Origin: Dendrophyllia cribrosa
Lineage: Eukaryota > Cnidaria > Anthozoa > Scleractinia > Dendrophylliidae
Assembly (NCBI GenBank): GCA_024195265.1
Contig: JAJLRJ010000010.1
Location: 17,766,693-17,830,692 of the forward strand
DNA length: 64,000 nucleotides
Reading direction: 5' to 3'
Shown here: positions 9,701-24,700 of the stretch, piece after piece
How the letters are laid out: the number at the start of each line of letters is the position of its first letter
How positions within the stretch are numbered: the stretch's first letter is position 1
Program-made: the position numbers and the translations under genes
The notes under the pieces: model-generated
What the model was told of the DNA's origin: nothing
Database searches by the model: none
Seen by the model: only the letters and a program-made list of their open reading frames with translations

Positions 9701-12700
9701 TAAAGCCATGATTGACCTGGCCAAACATTTTATTTAAGGATCATTTGTTAAAATTCTGCCAGGATGCCTTTCAGAAGAATATCTGTTTCCAGTGTTTGGA
9801 GTATTTTAAGTTAAGTGGGTTTTCACTAGGTCAACAGACCAATTCTCCCCGATCACCAGGGTTAGACAGATTCTGCTCAAAAATTGTTAAAAAGTTGCTC
9901 ACAAATATCCCCAAAAGTTGCTCAAAAGTTGCTTTAAAAATGTTAAAAGTTGCTTGCTGACATAATCACTCTAATTATATACTGTAACTCCTTCCTTGCT
10001 TATTAATTTCTAAATTGTAAAGTGACCTCAATGAATTACAAAACACGGCCTAATAAACAAGAGACATGCTGCTAACATAGCAAATAATACATGTTGCGTT
10101 CAAATTTGAGTATTTGACCCTCCTTCAAATTCATCCGTTCTATTACATGTATTTCAATGTATGCAAATTAATGGTAATATGAAGTTTTAATGGAAATTTA
10201 ATGGAATGGGAAAAGGTGGCTGATCCAATCACAGGATACCCAGGAATATTAACACAGGATACCCATTCTGGAAATGGAGGCACATCCATGTTTGGAATTT
10301 ATTAACATATGATATCCCACTGATCAAAAAAGCAGAGATTTTCTAGTGAAATTCTTGTGAAATTCCAAAGAAAATGTGTTATAATATCAATCACTTATGA
10401 ATTTGATTAAAAGATAGTGAAAATATGCCAAAAATATGCGAAATTTTAGAAAAGATGCTGGGAAGTTGCTCACTCCCGAAAAGTTGCTCATAAGTTGCCG
10501 AGCAGAATCTGTCTAGGCCTACCGATCACACGTGCTTATGTTTTATTACTGATCCTTACCCATGGAACCGGTCACGTGCCTAATCCTACATGTATGTTTA
10601 TTACTGATCCTTACCCATGGAGCCAGTGCCGTCAATAATAGCTGTTACGATTGCCATTGCTTTGGTGTTTCCCCGCAAACATGGATGCGTTCCCTGCAAA
10701 ACAACACATCAAGTCTCGATAAAAATCCAAAACCTTTGAAGTAAAGTGAAGTGATAAGTTGCCAACTTACCAGATTTGCTGAAACTGCTGTGGTGATTAA
10801 AGCATAAGGTCCATTTACAAACAGTCCAGTGATCATCATTAGCACTGAAACCACAATCATACTGTTGTAGTTAGCAACTTGCCTTCACTTGCAAACAGTG
10901 TTCAGTCAACAGAATGTTGAAACTTTAAAGTCCTGGCAGTTTTCATTTTCATTATTATATTTAGTTTTTTCACAGCTAATTTTGTATAAATTTTGGCATA
11001 TACACATTAGAGAAATGCAACTAAACTGGCAGTTATTATAATTTCAATTTAAAAAATCTCAATTAGTGTAAAATTCTCCAACCCTTGATTTCTTATTTAC
11101 TGATTTCTTATAAGTAGAGATTACATGTAGCTATGGAAAATTTATATCCTTTAATTTATATCCTTTTATCCTTAACGTTCGCTGCATGGTCTATTTTCAA
11201 AAGTTATAAAGTAACATGATACATCACTCAGGCATGTATAATATATAATTTTAAAAAAATCTATATCTCATAAAGACATAAAGAAAATAGGATGGAAGGA
11301 AATTATAGTTCAATAAAATCATAATTTTCAAATGTGAAGTTGTTATACCTCGAAACTAAAGCTTATCTTGTAGCATTCAGTGCAGTGAATTTAATATAAC
11401 AAATATGTTTTAGACTACAAACACACTGGAAAAAATTCAAAAACTTCTCAGGAGGGGATAGACTAGCACTGTAATCCAGGGCCAGAACAGAGACTAAGGA
11501 GCTTATAGATTGGAGTATGAGTACAGGTACGACTTTGTTTAGGGTCGCAGCTCTTAGAAGCCTCTATTTTCATTGGCCTTGTAAAACACAGCTGCTATTG
11601 TTTGAGGGTTAGGGTCCATTGTTGCATTGTTTGTCCTGTTGTTATCTCTAAGGGTGGCTAGCCAATGGTATAAGACCTTCTAAGAGCTGCGACATCACCC
11701 ACGACTTTTCAAACCTAGTTATCATGCTTAAGATAATTACTTGTCACACCCACTGATAAGCAATAGGGGAAGGAAGTGGGAAGAAGTGTCTGGTTTGAAA
11801 TTTGAGATTTGTACTAGCACTTAATACAAAGGCAGCAAAACATTTACTATTTTACACTTACAAATATTGGTGTGGAGACTAGCATTTGCAAAGAATCTGT
11901 AAACAAAAAGCTGAAAGAAAAGAAAGATAAAATCATATTATTTTAAATAATTCTGTGAAAAAATCTCAATATGCGTAAGGACCTTACGTTTGATTTGGGG
12001 TGGTCTAGTGGTTAGGGTGCCTGTGGTCCCTGTTGTTCCCAGTTGTTGGTCGCATTAATGAGTTTCTGCATACTGAAATAACTGTACTTTTGTTCAGTCC
12101 GACAGAAAAAAGTGGCTGTAATTACAAAGTGGTCGCATAGCAGGGTTTCACTGTATTGCAGAAATAGTAAAACAGGATTTTCTTTTCCTGGAAAAATGTG
12201 AACTTTAAGTCTCATCCTAAGACTTTAGAACTCTAGCACCTTTTGCAGAATTCTTCTGTAGCATTCTTATTCTGTTTGGGTTACTATACTACTAATCATC
12301 AACTTACCATTGGCCCTGCTAACACTAACATGGAAACCACTGTGATTCCACTGCAGTCAGTTTTATCAGAAATAAATCCTGCAAGGATTCCTCCTACAAA
12401 GCACAATACACAAGAGGGTTTTACATCCCTAACACATAATCTCCGGGCATAATGAAGGGAATGGACAACAAACTGAATAATTTATGTTGTACTGCTTGTT
12501 TTTTATGCTTGTTAAAACAGCTCACAGACAACATGGTTAAGCGACCATTTTCTCCTTGTGGATATAAAACAATAAAAATAATTCCACAGCAAATTTTCTA
12601 AACTAGGGGAATGGCTCTACTCTCCAGTGGAATTTTATTTGAATTCAAGGTTTCCAAGACCCCGGAATCAGATGCTGATAACTTTTCTACTTTAGAGTGA

Positions 12701-15700
12701 AATCCTTGGTCAAAACATGGGCCTGAGGCTGGCATGACCAATCCAGTTACCATAGCAATGATGCATCTGCCGATATCTAATGTGGTTGTTTTTGTTCATC
12801 CACTGGGTAACCAACCTCCACACAAAAAATGAAGGAGGATTAAATATTTTCATTTCCAAATTTAACCTCCTCTTAACACTCTGTTCTTGCACCTAATTAA
12901 TTTATGATAGCAACAGGTATACAGGTAGCATGCAATTTTGCACAAGGTTATGATTATTATTTTTACAGTAAGTTTAGTTTTGCAGTATTGTAAAATCAGT
13001 AAAATAATATGGAAAAATCACAATTAAAATTCCATGCAGAGATTTTACTTCACAAAAAAAAAATACAAAAATTCACGAAAATCAAACCTTACAAAATTGT
13101 ACCAAACAACTAGTTAACTGAAGTGGGCTCCAATTAACAGTGACATGGTAGAAATACAGTTCTAATCAATCTACAGTAGTTATATAGCTACTGCTAATTA
13201 ATATTACCTAGTATTCCTCCTACATCAAATAGTGTTGATAAGTCTGCTGCAGTTGTTGGTCCATAAACCTGACCACCAATATCTGCACATAAAAAACAAG
13301 CACTGATGTTCCCAAGGCCAGGACAACATTAATTTTTTATAATGTACACTAAACACAAAATTAAGACAGGAGAGGATTTTAGCTGATCGTAATGCAAGAA
13401 TTTTTGCAAACATGTAAAATGATGAAATTATGTTGTGAAAAAAACTTGAATTTTGCCTGTTTTACTTGCAAATTTAAAGTAATATATCAATCATGAGGAA
13501 GAGTGTTTCCTTCAGGATTTCGAAACACTGATAAGTGGGTTGAAAAAGCAAGGAGCAGCCAAGTTTTCTTTGCAAACTGACTTTGAGGATTAACCTGATG
13601 AAACACTCTTTCAAGTGTTTGATATATACTTTCTTAAACTGGTCATTAAATGGGAATAAAGTTTCCAAATCTTATGATTTTCTTTGCTCAAACGTGATGA
13701 ATGATTAATGGTTTGAGAAGTTTCAATAAAGTCCAAACTGCAGTCTCAGTATAATCCAACTTTGGCCACCTTAGTACTGTGGGGCATATAAAATATGATT
13801 TTAACTACTCTGACTTATTATTTTGCTATGGCTATCCAATCAAAATCTCAGAATAGCTGTCAGGGTGGATCATTAATTTGTAATAATATTAATATCTTTA
13901 CAACCCTGTTCCCTGGCCCTTCTCCATGTTCAAAATGACAACAATGAAAAATCCCTTGACAAGGCTGCATCAGGAGAAACTCCAACAATCACCGTGGAGT
14001 ATTTTGTTACATGATACTTGATAAAATGTTGTCTGTAAGTCCACCTGATTGATACACGGGAAACATGGGTGTCCAATTACAACTTTTATTGTATAGCTGT
14101 AATTGGGCACCATGCACCAGTTGCATAAGAAATAGGCACAGGAATGACCAATCACAATCAAGAATTTTGTTATTGACACGATTAATAAAATATTGATTAA
14201 TATTGTACATTGTAGGTTAATATTTTCTGGATTGAGAGATCAAACAAAGTTACATTATATATAATATATTTATTGCTTTCTACATAAGGGTAGGCAGTTT
14301 CCAAAATGTCTTGATTGCATACTGTAAATTGCACTGACAAAAAATACCTAGTAAATAAATATATTTCTTGCATACATTTCCTGGGCATCTACCTTTATTA
14401 TGTTTTACATTATTTGCAGCAGGGACAGCAGAGCAATTAATTTTGTGAAACTTAAGGCATTTCGGAAAATTTAATATTACGCTCCGCCATCCATGTTGCA
14501 GCTGTAGTCTCAAACTGCAAGTTTATTATTATCTATTTGTATAAAATTAAACATAACCTTACTTGTGTTTTCAATATAAAATGGCAGCCAGAAGAGGAAG
14601 GTATAGCTGACCAGTTTAGCAAAGAACAAACATAATGAGTATTCTATCACTCCCTGTAGAGAAAGAAAACAAAAAGTTACTTTACACTGTTCACCTGAAA
14701 AAGGCACAATTATTATTACATGGACACATCAATGGTGCACTGGTTACATGTTACAAATACATTGTATGACCAAGGGCACGTTTTTTTTTTGTCACAATTC
14801 TGGAATGAGAATGGCTAGAATAGGAAATGAGCGCGTTTTTTTATTCCGCATTCCAAATTCCGGAATGGAAAGAGTGCCAATTCCAACCATTCTGCTACCA
14901 GGAGCAGAATGGACAGAATGCTTGGAATGAAATCCAAGATGGCGGAGGACAACACAAACGCTGGAAGTTCAAAAACGTCGCTGCCGCAGATAAAGACAGG
15001 CTATAACTGGAGGCATAATGAATCACTGCTGCTAATAATGCTCTATAAAAAGTATGAAGCTTTTTTTCTGATGTTTCACACAAGAAAAAGGGAATTTGGC
15101 AAATGATGGCAGATGAAATGGAGGAGAAAGGTTACAGTCCCTCGGCCAAACGTTAGACCACTTGTTACGTTCAGTAGTGCCGGCGGCAAAACAGAAAGAA
15201 GTTGAAGCAGGGGAGTCAAGCACCACAGAACAAGAGGCAGGCGCTAACAGTGATGACAACGGCAGCAGCACTGATGTATCAGCAGAAAAGGTAGACAAGC
15301 CATTGAGAAAGAAAGGGAAGCAAGTTCACAAGAGGAAATCCTCCCAAGAATCTTCCAAAGTCATTGAGTGGCTAGAAGGATACAACGAAGAAAGGAAAGT
15401 AGAGGAAAAGAAAAGAAGAAAAATTTCACAAAAGCAACACCATCAGGAAAACCTGGCTGTGTTGAGCAATATGGTGGATGTTCTGAAAACTTGGAAAAAT
15501 GATTCCCTAAACTATAGAATGCCTGGCCACTTATCATATTAAAGTTTTAATATGCCTCATTATATAAGACATTGACTCACTGAGGACTCAAACCAGGCCC
15601 TGGCAACTTAGTTTTCCTCCCATTTCGGTACAGGCGTTTTTTTAATCCAACAATCGGAATTATTCTGAACATTTTGTACCAACCATGCTCATTCCAGAGT

Positions 15701-18700
15701 TGTGACAAAAAAAACGCCCCCTAGTCTATTTTTAAGTGCAATAGTTGCAATAGACCGTGATAAAGAAAATTAGCACATCGTAAATCGACCCTACATACAT
15801 GAATGGCTTAACCAAAAAAGTAAGACCAAACAGATTTCATTACTCACAGGTATAAGAACAGCTCGCCAGAAACCAATTGCCTCGGCATCTGCTCCATGTC
15901 CTGATGGAGATGGTACTTCAGTAGATGATGAATCGTGAGGTAACTGAAGGGCAAAAAAAATATATTAATAAATAAGCATATTGTGCATAGTTTTAATTTC
16001 TGACATTAATAATTATTGCTTGTTAGATTTTTACACTGTCCCTATAACTGGAACAAACAACTGTCTTTAAGAGACCCATCCTATTGCTTTCAGAAAGTGA
16101 TGGATTCTACCAACCTGTCTAATTTGGACTTCAGTTGAATCGTTACTACATGAATCTTTTAAAAGACCTCTTTCATCAGCAATAGTCTGCAAGAAAAAAG
16201 ATCAAAGTAATAATTATAATGTTACAAACACACAAAGATTTATAGCATAAACTTTAATAAATAATTATTTGATAACTTTAGATTAAAATACATGTAAGGG
16301 TGCAAGACTGGAGGCAAGTACAACTGTTAAATTCTCTTCTTGAAAACCTAGTTTGCATGCTTTAAATAGAATATCAAAGGCTTAAGAAAAAGGAAAACAG
16401 TGCAGTACTCTTTCCATGAATTGTTTGCTTGAATAAATTTTGTACAACAGAAAGGGTCACCTCTTTAAACTCTTGTCTGTTAACTGAGGTTTCCACTGGA
16501 AGAGGCTTGAAAAACACAGATAACAAAACAACAATAAAATTAATTTTAAGGTGGGCACTAAAATGTCAAATATTGACTTGTAAGCCAGTAGAAGTAGATG
16601 ATGCATAAAAGAAGCCAGAGCAGTGAGTCACACACAGACTTGCAAGCCAAAACATTGCACATGTGGTTACTTATTCTGATACAAGTTTTAAAAGGTATTA
16701 AAGATAACTAAATTAAACTACAGGTAAAACTTACATGTACAGTCTGTACTTCATTGTGCTGTACAGGAGGAGTACAGCCCACATGGGAGGGATCTAAAAT
16801 TCATAATACAATTATGACAATTAAATACATGTATGTCTGTCTAATACAACTGTTAAATTATTGGTTTTAGAACTGTAAAACAATTATAATTATTTCACTC
16901 ATGTTTTACTGGGGTGCAGCTTGAGATACCAGGCTGAGAGCCCAGCAGAACGTGTTCTTGGATTAAAGTGACAGAGAAATGTGGGTTTGTAAATGCAATT
17001 TGGCAATTTTGTTTGTTAGATGATGGCAGGTATTGTTTAGATTAAAGCTGAAGGTGTAATACTGTGTATGGTTTCAAATACAATGAAAGCGTGGAAAGGG
17101 AGTTTGGGAAGTTTCATTTTGGCCAATGGGGACTTTTTAAAGATATCAAATTATGGCTTTGATCGCTTCTCCTATCAAAATATTAAAATATAATATTAAA
17201 ATATTTAATATTTAATATTTTAGAAATTAAAAGCAGAAAGAAGAATTCAGATGCTGACCTTACTAGTGCAAATATTTAGCCCATTTCCGAGTTGCTCTCA
17301 GCCTCCTTTTCAAATCGAGGCCAAGTGCAACACCATTCATACAGATGAGTTTTATTTCACATGCAAAGAAAACTTATATCCATATGGGATTGAATGGTTT
17401 TGCACTTGGCCTTGGTTTGAAAAGGAGGCTAAGAGCAACTCGGAAATGGGCTATTCTCAAAACTCATTTAATTTTATTAATCATACAGCGAATGCAAAAT
17501 AATGGCTACCCAACAATATTTTGTTTTGACAGGTTCTCAAGAAAAGAAAAGCAATTGGTTAATGGTAAAGATCAGGTCAAAACAAGTCATTGTGTGCATT
17601 TTCCAGGCCATATTCCTAATTTAGGAGAAGTTAGAGGCAATCAAATTTTGGGAAAAACATGAAAGCGAGGATAGTTAGGATAGAATGTCTTTTCTCATAC
17701 AAACGCTTAAAATTTCAGTGAGCCATAACTTTGCAACCATTAAACCAAAAACACTCAAACTATGCAAGATGATACACTTAGCAGCACTTGTTTACATGAC
17801 ATCATTAATTTCTCTGAAAACTTGGCCATACAAAAAACTGCCTGACGGCCATATTTGCATTCGGTGTATTCCTGAAGAGAAAACAAAGGAAATCCCTACT
17901 GTGAAGGAGGTTTGGATAGGTGATACTAATTACATAAAATTTGGTGAACTTTCATGAACTTTTGATTTGAATTTCTCCAAGAATTATAATTTTAAATTAA
18001 TAGTTTGAGAAGTTTTATCGAACACTCGGAAGAATATTTCATCAGGTATCCAAACACCTCAAAGTTGGTTAAAAAAAACTCGGCTATGCCTTGTGTTTTT
18101 ATCCCACTTCTCTGAGTTTGGATATCCTGATGAAACATTCTTCTTTGTGTTTGATATATTTATTTACTACTCACCTACTACAAGGAACAGGAACACAATA
18201 ATAGCCATTCCACAAATGATACATCCTGGGACAATGAATGAATACCCCCTGTCATCAGCAAACAAACTTAGACATTAAAAGCATGGCCAGGATATCCCAT
18301 TAAATAACAACTGGACATCAATAAAAAGTTGCAAGCCCTTACCACTGATTGCTGGCCCATACACCAGCTATCGTAGATCCTAGAATGTTGCCTACTGATG
18401 TGTGAGAATTCCATATCCCCATTATCAAACCACGCCTGGATAAAACAATAATACCGCTATATCAATTTCTATTCACACATGGCAGAATTTCAAAAATTAA
18501 ATCCTCAGTTACAGATAATGCACTTCACACAAGACTGCTCATAAAAAGAAAATTTCATTCCTTACTACATGTAGTACTGACAGTTATTTACTTAATGACA
18601 TAAATTTTAATATTACAAAAATGTTGAGTGAAATTGAAGCAAAGCTGGTTGAGAAATTTGTTTAATAGACTTCAAGATCAAGCAGTATTAAAAACATATG

Positions 18701-21700
18701 AAACATGGTGAGCTTACCTTCCTTTTCCAAACCAATTGCCAACACACTCTACAACACTGGGCCAGCCAGAACTCTGGGGAACAAGATGATAATCATCCAG
18801 TTAGTACTGACACAAACAAACTGTCAACAACACTGGGCCAGCCAGAACTCTGGGGAACAAGATGATAATCATCCAGTTAGTACTGACACAAACAAACTGT
18901 CAACAACACTGGGCCAGCCAGAACTCCGGGGAACAAGATGATAATCATCCAGTTAGTACTGACACAAACAAACTGTCAACAACACTGCAAACATTTCAAA
19001 CCCCTACATCTCAAAAGAGTTACTGTCCATAAATTATTTTGTTTAACTGCACATTTTGTTTAACTGCCGAGTGATTTGAACCAACACTTTGGCTTTTCAT
19101 AATTAACTCGTATGCTAGCCTTGCATGCACTTTTCTTCAGCGCGCGTGAATTTGAATTTTTTGAATTTTCGCACACATTAGCAACAAACATATTTTTACT
19201 ACTGATGAAAGCAGCATTGCCGAAATGTCTAGTTTCATTTTTAACACTTTTTACAGCGTTAAACTTAACACTTTCTCATGTATCTACTGTGTAATGCACT
19301 GGTAATTACATGTATGCAAAGTGAAAGAGTTTGACAGTGTTTTTCACGCAGAAAAGTGAAACAGTCACTAAAAACATTGGACCTACATGTACAGAGATGC
19401 CAACCACTCATCATCGACCCCTGCCCCCCATCTCTGCATTGAACCCCCTTTCACCTACCCCACCCATCTTATTGACCCTTCCCCTCCTCCCACATGGTTG
19501 CCTGTATGGTTGCAATAATAAAAGCATAATATTTTCTTCAGTTTCTCTAAACATCTGTGACAGCCAAGAACCTAACATGAATTTGAAAAACCGACAGAGA
19601 TGTTTGGATTTGGGGAAAACTATGGGTAAACTTTTAGCCTGCTGTAGGGAAAAGAACCAACATGGCTTTTATCTGGGACATTTGGTGACCTGTAGGGTAG
19701 ACTAGGATGATATGGGAGAGTTAGCAGGTATGCATGTAGCATTATCCATAAACTTCAAAAATTAATGAACACTCACACTTAGAATTATTTATGTTAAAAA
19801 TGATGCAATGCTTGAAAGTGCAGATGTCAAACAACCCTCCACTGTCAAGAACAACCTTTATTTCAAAATACAGCAGATCCCACACTTCAGTGCTTTAAAT
19901 TGGCTTAAAACTGAGATCATTTTGTGCATCAATGGATCATCATTTGAGCACTTTGCAATCAGACTTGCAACAAGTGAATGAAAACTTGTTACTTGCCACC
20001 AACAGTTTTGTGATCTGCTTGTAATTTTCAATCTTGAAAGAACTTCTTAATGGACAGTGAAATGTTAAATCATTTTTACCAGAGTTTATTAATTAATATG
20101 TAACTCACCTGAAAAAACCCTGAAAATATCTAAAACAGAAAAATAATATTGTATTTCAATCATAATTTTAAACAGCAAATAATTATTTTATTTATTGCTA
20201 ATAACTGTATTAATTTTTCTCAAATACATGTAAGCCTCAACAGACCCTTTTTGGTCTGCTGGGACTGGAGGGTGGGGGCTCCCCTGTTACTTCAACAGTA
20301 CAGTCAAAGCTGTTTTATTTAGAAGACAATAAACAAAGACCCATAATTTGTTCCTATATTCATGGGCACCCAGTGAGCCAAGTTCACCAATGGTCTAAAG
20401 TATGTTCAAAACAAAATGTCAGCTATTGACACTCATGACAAGCTTGATTCTATACAAGCAAAGATTGATAAACTACTGAAGGAGATAAAGCTAATCTCCA
20501 TCTTGCTCAAGTTGGATGATCTTGAGAAAAGTAAAAGAAAAACAGCTTAAGGGCATCAAGGACTTTAAAGAATGTTACTCCCTCCTAGAAGAGCAAGTCA
20601 ATGAAATTTAAGGTGATGTTGTAGAAAAGGAAAGTCAGGCAACAGATATAGCTGCATTCTAAAGAAAGAGCACAAATTCTGTATAAAGAAACCAACAACT
20701 CTGCAAAGCTTACATCCTTCAAACTCCCAAAGTAGTCAGGAATACATTGTGAATTAATATGCTTGCCAATGTACATGTAATGCAACATAACGTGATACAT
20801 GTAGTTATAAACAATAGTTTCACATACCAGAATATTATTTACACTGTACATACTAACCATTTTTAGTTTTATCTCAGTCAATAAGTATTTTGTGATTTAT
20901 ATTTTTTGAAAACTATGCACTTCTTTAGAGCACTGCCACAAGAAGTCAGGGTGGGTGACTGCACTACTGCATGCAATCAGAATTAAATTAACACAGTTAC
21001 CTGAACAGTGACAAAGTATGCAAAGTAGTGAATTTTCCACACATATCCCATGCCAAATGCAATAGTTAACAAACCACTTGATATCATGCCAACTGTAAGG
21101 AAATGCCTTAAATCCATGTGCTCAGCAACAAACCCACTGAAGAGATCATAAAAATAAACAGTTTTAAACAAATAGAAGGATGCTTATTAGATAATAATGA
21201 TGAAAAATAGTAGAAATTATGGTAATGAATGAGGTAATTTAGCACCTAATATTGGACACTTTTACCTTAAAGCGTTTTATAGTCAGCCTTTTGTTGGACA
21301 GCATGCAAAAGTGACTAACACAAAGTTCAGCAAGTTTGATTTTGACCGCACACAATCCATGCACTTCAGATCTAAAGTTTTTTTTTAAGTTGTCAAATGC
21401 TTAATATATAACTCAGCAATGCACGAGGAAAACGTTTACCATTTCCTTTGTACAATGTCCAAGCGATTTGCACACGCTCATACTGATAATAATTATATCC
21501 TGCATGCTTTTATCCATGACCACAGAGACTTTTGGTTTTCTTGACCGTGTAAGACTGAAGGCTCTGGGAAACTCTGCAAATGTAGCCAAAATCTAGTGAT
21601 CTGGACATCACAGTGCATGCTCACCCAGCACTCTCCTCTTTCCTTTCAGCTTTTTTTAAAAGATTAAATTTCTTTTTTAATTAAAACACATACACAGAAA

Positions 21701-24700
21701 CTTATCAGAAACGGAAAAAAAATCAAATTTACAGCACAGCTTTTCTGGAGCATCTTGTTTTTTTTCTGACAAATTTTTCATTCTTGTCCCCAGAGCCTTC
21801 AGTTTCTTGCAAACGTTTCTACTTTACGCAGGCTACTGCGACAGAAAAACTCATGCACATTTCAAAGTTTTGCTAGTATAATAATAAACCAATCAGATAC
21901 ATTTTATCGTTTGCCTGAAAACCAATCAGTGGGAAGTCTGGCACAGACTTCCCCAGATACATAATAATACATACAGTAACTTGAAATGTGTAACACAAAA
22001 CCAGCAACACAGTAACATGTAACACAAAAATTCAAATATCAAAATTTGATATTAACCTGAAAAACATGCCAATAGCATAAGAAAAAAGAAATGCCAGGTC
22101 CAGTGCTCCAAGCAGCTCATCTCCACTGTCAGGGGAATCTGAAAATGCAAGTTGTTTTTTCGAAGAACATTAATTTTTGAATCAAACAACATATTTTCAT
22201 GCATAAAAACTGTCTTGTCAAAACACTTCCACATTTCTAGTTTTAAGTTGGGGTATACACCTGTAGCTGTAAGATGTCCATCATTTTTCACAGTAAAATT
22301 GAAATAAAAAACACTAAACAATTAAGATACAATAATACTAATTTCTTCTGCAATCAAAACACACTCATTGCAGCTACATTGTACAAACACACTTCGCCAC
22401 CCAACTCTGCCACAATCTCTTACAAAGTTCTGACCATTTTAATCTAGAATCACAGGCTTGTTGTTAACAAAAACTTACCAAATGGCTTCCATCCATGGCA
22501 CCTTGAAGTTATTTCAGAACAATTTGGATCTAATGTTCCCTAAAAAAATAAAATAACAATAATAAACAATAAACAACTATATTTCAGTGTGTAGTCTGCT
22601 TACAAACCCGAAAGCCAACTACTACTTGGCCTATTAACATACTATTGCTAGGGGCCTAATCAACCCAACAAACCGAGTTTAAATAAAGTTATCGTCATCA
22701 TCATCGGGACACCTCCTACAGTGTACATCATTTTTTTTTCAACAACAATAACCTTTATTTACATCCATAACTCAGACTGAGAAATTTACACTTTTAGATA
22801 CAGCAGCTAATAAAAGCAGGGCAAAATTAAGTTACAAAAAGATGATACATTATATTATTATAAGGGATGTCTACGAACTAAAAGAACAAACATTTTTGTG
22901 TTAGCTCCAAGCTATTTAGATCTATTTAGTTTACTATACTGCATAAATTATAAAATATGATTGACCTGACCTTTCGGTTAGCTCATTTTATTTATTAATT
23001 AATATAATTAAACTTCTTTCTTAAAAAAGTAAGATCAAGGAATTCAACTGGTTTACTCAACCCATTCAGAATTATCAACCTGATGTAAAAATGTCCAAAA
23101 TACAAAGTAATGTCCCCAAGATTTAAAAGAAATGGTTGATTTAATTACATAACCCCATGCAAACATGAGAGGAAAAGAAATAATTTAAATTATTTCTTAT
23201 TGAGGTAGAAATGTAACTAAGTTGGTGACACAGGATGTGGGGTATAATTTTAAAAAAATACAATCACATTATTTTTTCGCGGTACAACGTGGAACAAGAA
23301 ATATAGAACAAGTTATTTTTATTATCTTGTGTGGCATTTTGAAAGAAACAGGAGCAAGGCTTCTATTGTTCAGAGGCATGTGAAGCATGATGGACAATAC
23401 TGGGTCTTGAAGAAATAAGAAATATTATACAGTCACACAGTAAGCACAGCATGCATTAGAGTTTCTGTCATAGTCTAAGTCAGCTATGTAGCAAAATTGT
23501 AGTCAATGGTATATTCTGCAGTTAAGCCAAGGAGGTCTCAAAAGCCAAATATTTTTAAAGGAGGAAGCTAAAGTTGAATTTCCAAAGAGACAGGGGTTCC
23601 GTGAGGTGAGGTGGGGGAGTGGGGGTGGTTGGGGTGTATGAGTTTTTCTGTAAAAAAAAAAAAGAAAGAAAAAGAAATGGGACGTACAATGCACTTATCA
23701 TTAGCTTTCTCACAGGTTGACCCCTGAGAACATGTGGGGAATGGTACATTTTTGACAATTTTTTTGCCTCACAGGGTAGAAATGTAGGGACAGTTTTTAG
23801 TTTTGGAAATGAATATGCCAGACCCCTGGGATTTGCACCAACAAAAACTGAGGATAAAAAAATTGCTTCCGTTCAAGAGGTACGTTTGCAAAGCCTACTA
23901 TCACAGAATGATGGCAAGAGAAATTGTGTACCAAATACCCTACAGGTACATGTATTTTAAGTCTAAAAATGTAATAATAGCTTTGATAACTAGCTTTTGA
24001 GTCCTTTGAAAACATACATGTAGAATGGGATGGGTCATGAGATTTGTAACATCCTCAGTTGCTGAAATATCAATGAATTTCAGGCTGAGGCAAAATGATC
24101 TCTTTTCTCAAACATTATAAAAATCCAGTTATTGAACAATTAGTGTTACTTGAATGGGAATACAGTGGAACCCCGCCTTACGACCACCCCGTTAATACGA
24201 CCACCTCGTTATTACGACCACTTTTTGGAGGCAAGAAAAAGCGTTCATTCAGTCATTTTCTTATCTGGAAAACCTCGTTAATCCGACCACCCCATTAATA
24301 CGACCACATTTTTATGGCCCAACGGTGGTCGTATTAACGGGGTTCCACTGTATATTGAATAACAATATTTAACAACTACTTATGATACATATGAGTGAAA
24401 TCTGTGTTCCTAATAACCTGGCCCTGGTTGTTCAAAATGTGGCTAGCACTATCCACTGGATAAATCACTATCCAGTGGATAACTATTAACAAAATCCTTT
24501 GTGTTATCCACTGGATAGTGATTTATCCGGTGGATAGCGCTATCCACCTTTGAACCAGGGCCTGATCAGTTGCAAAGAAACCTAAAAAACTAGCATTGCG
24601 ACGACGGGGGTGCTCGTCGTACCTTTTAGGGGTCAAAATTTGGAGATTGGTACCGCTTAGGGTACTAAAATCTAAAATGACAACCGTTAGAATTATCGCG

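Noticed and set aside
12000..12060. tRNA-like GGTCTAGTGGTTAGGGTGC
   Set aside because: Box A resemblance only; the rest does not fold as a tRNA.
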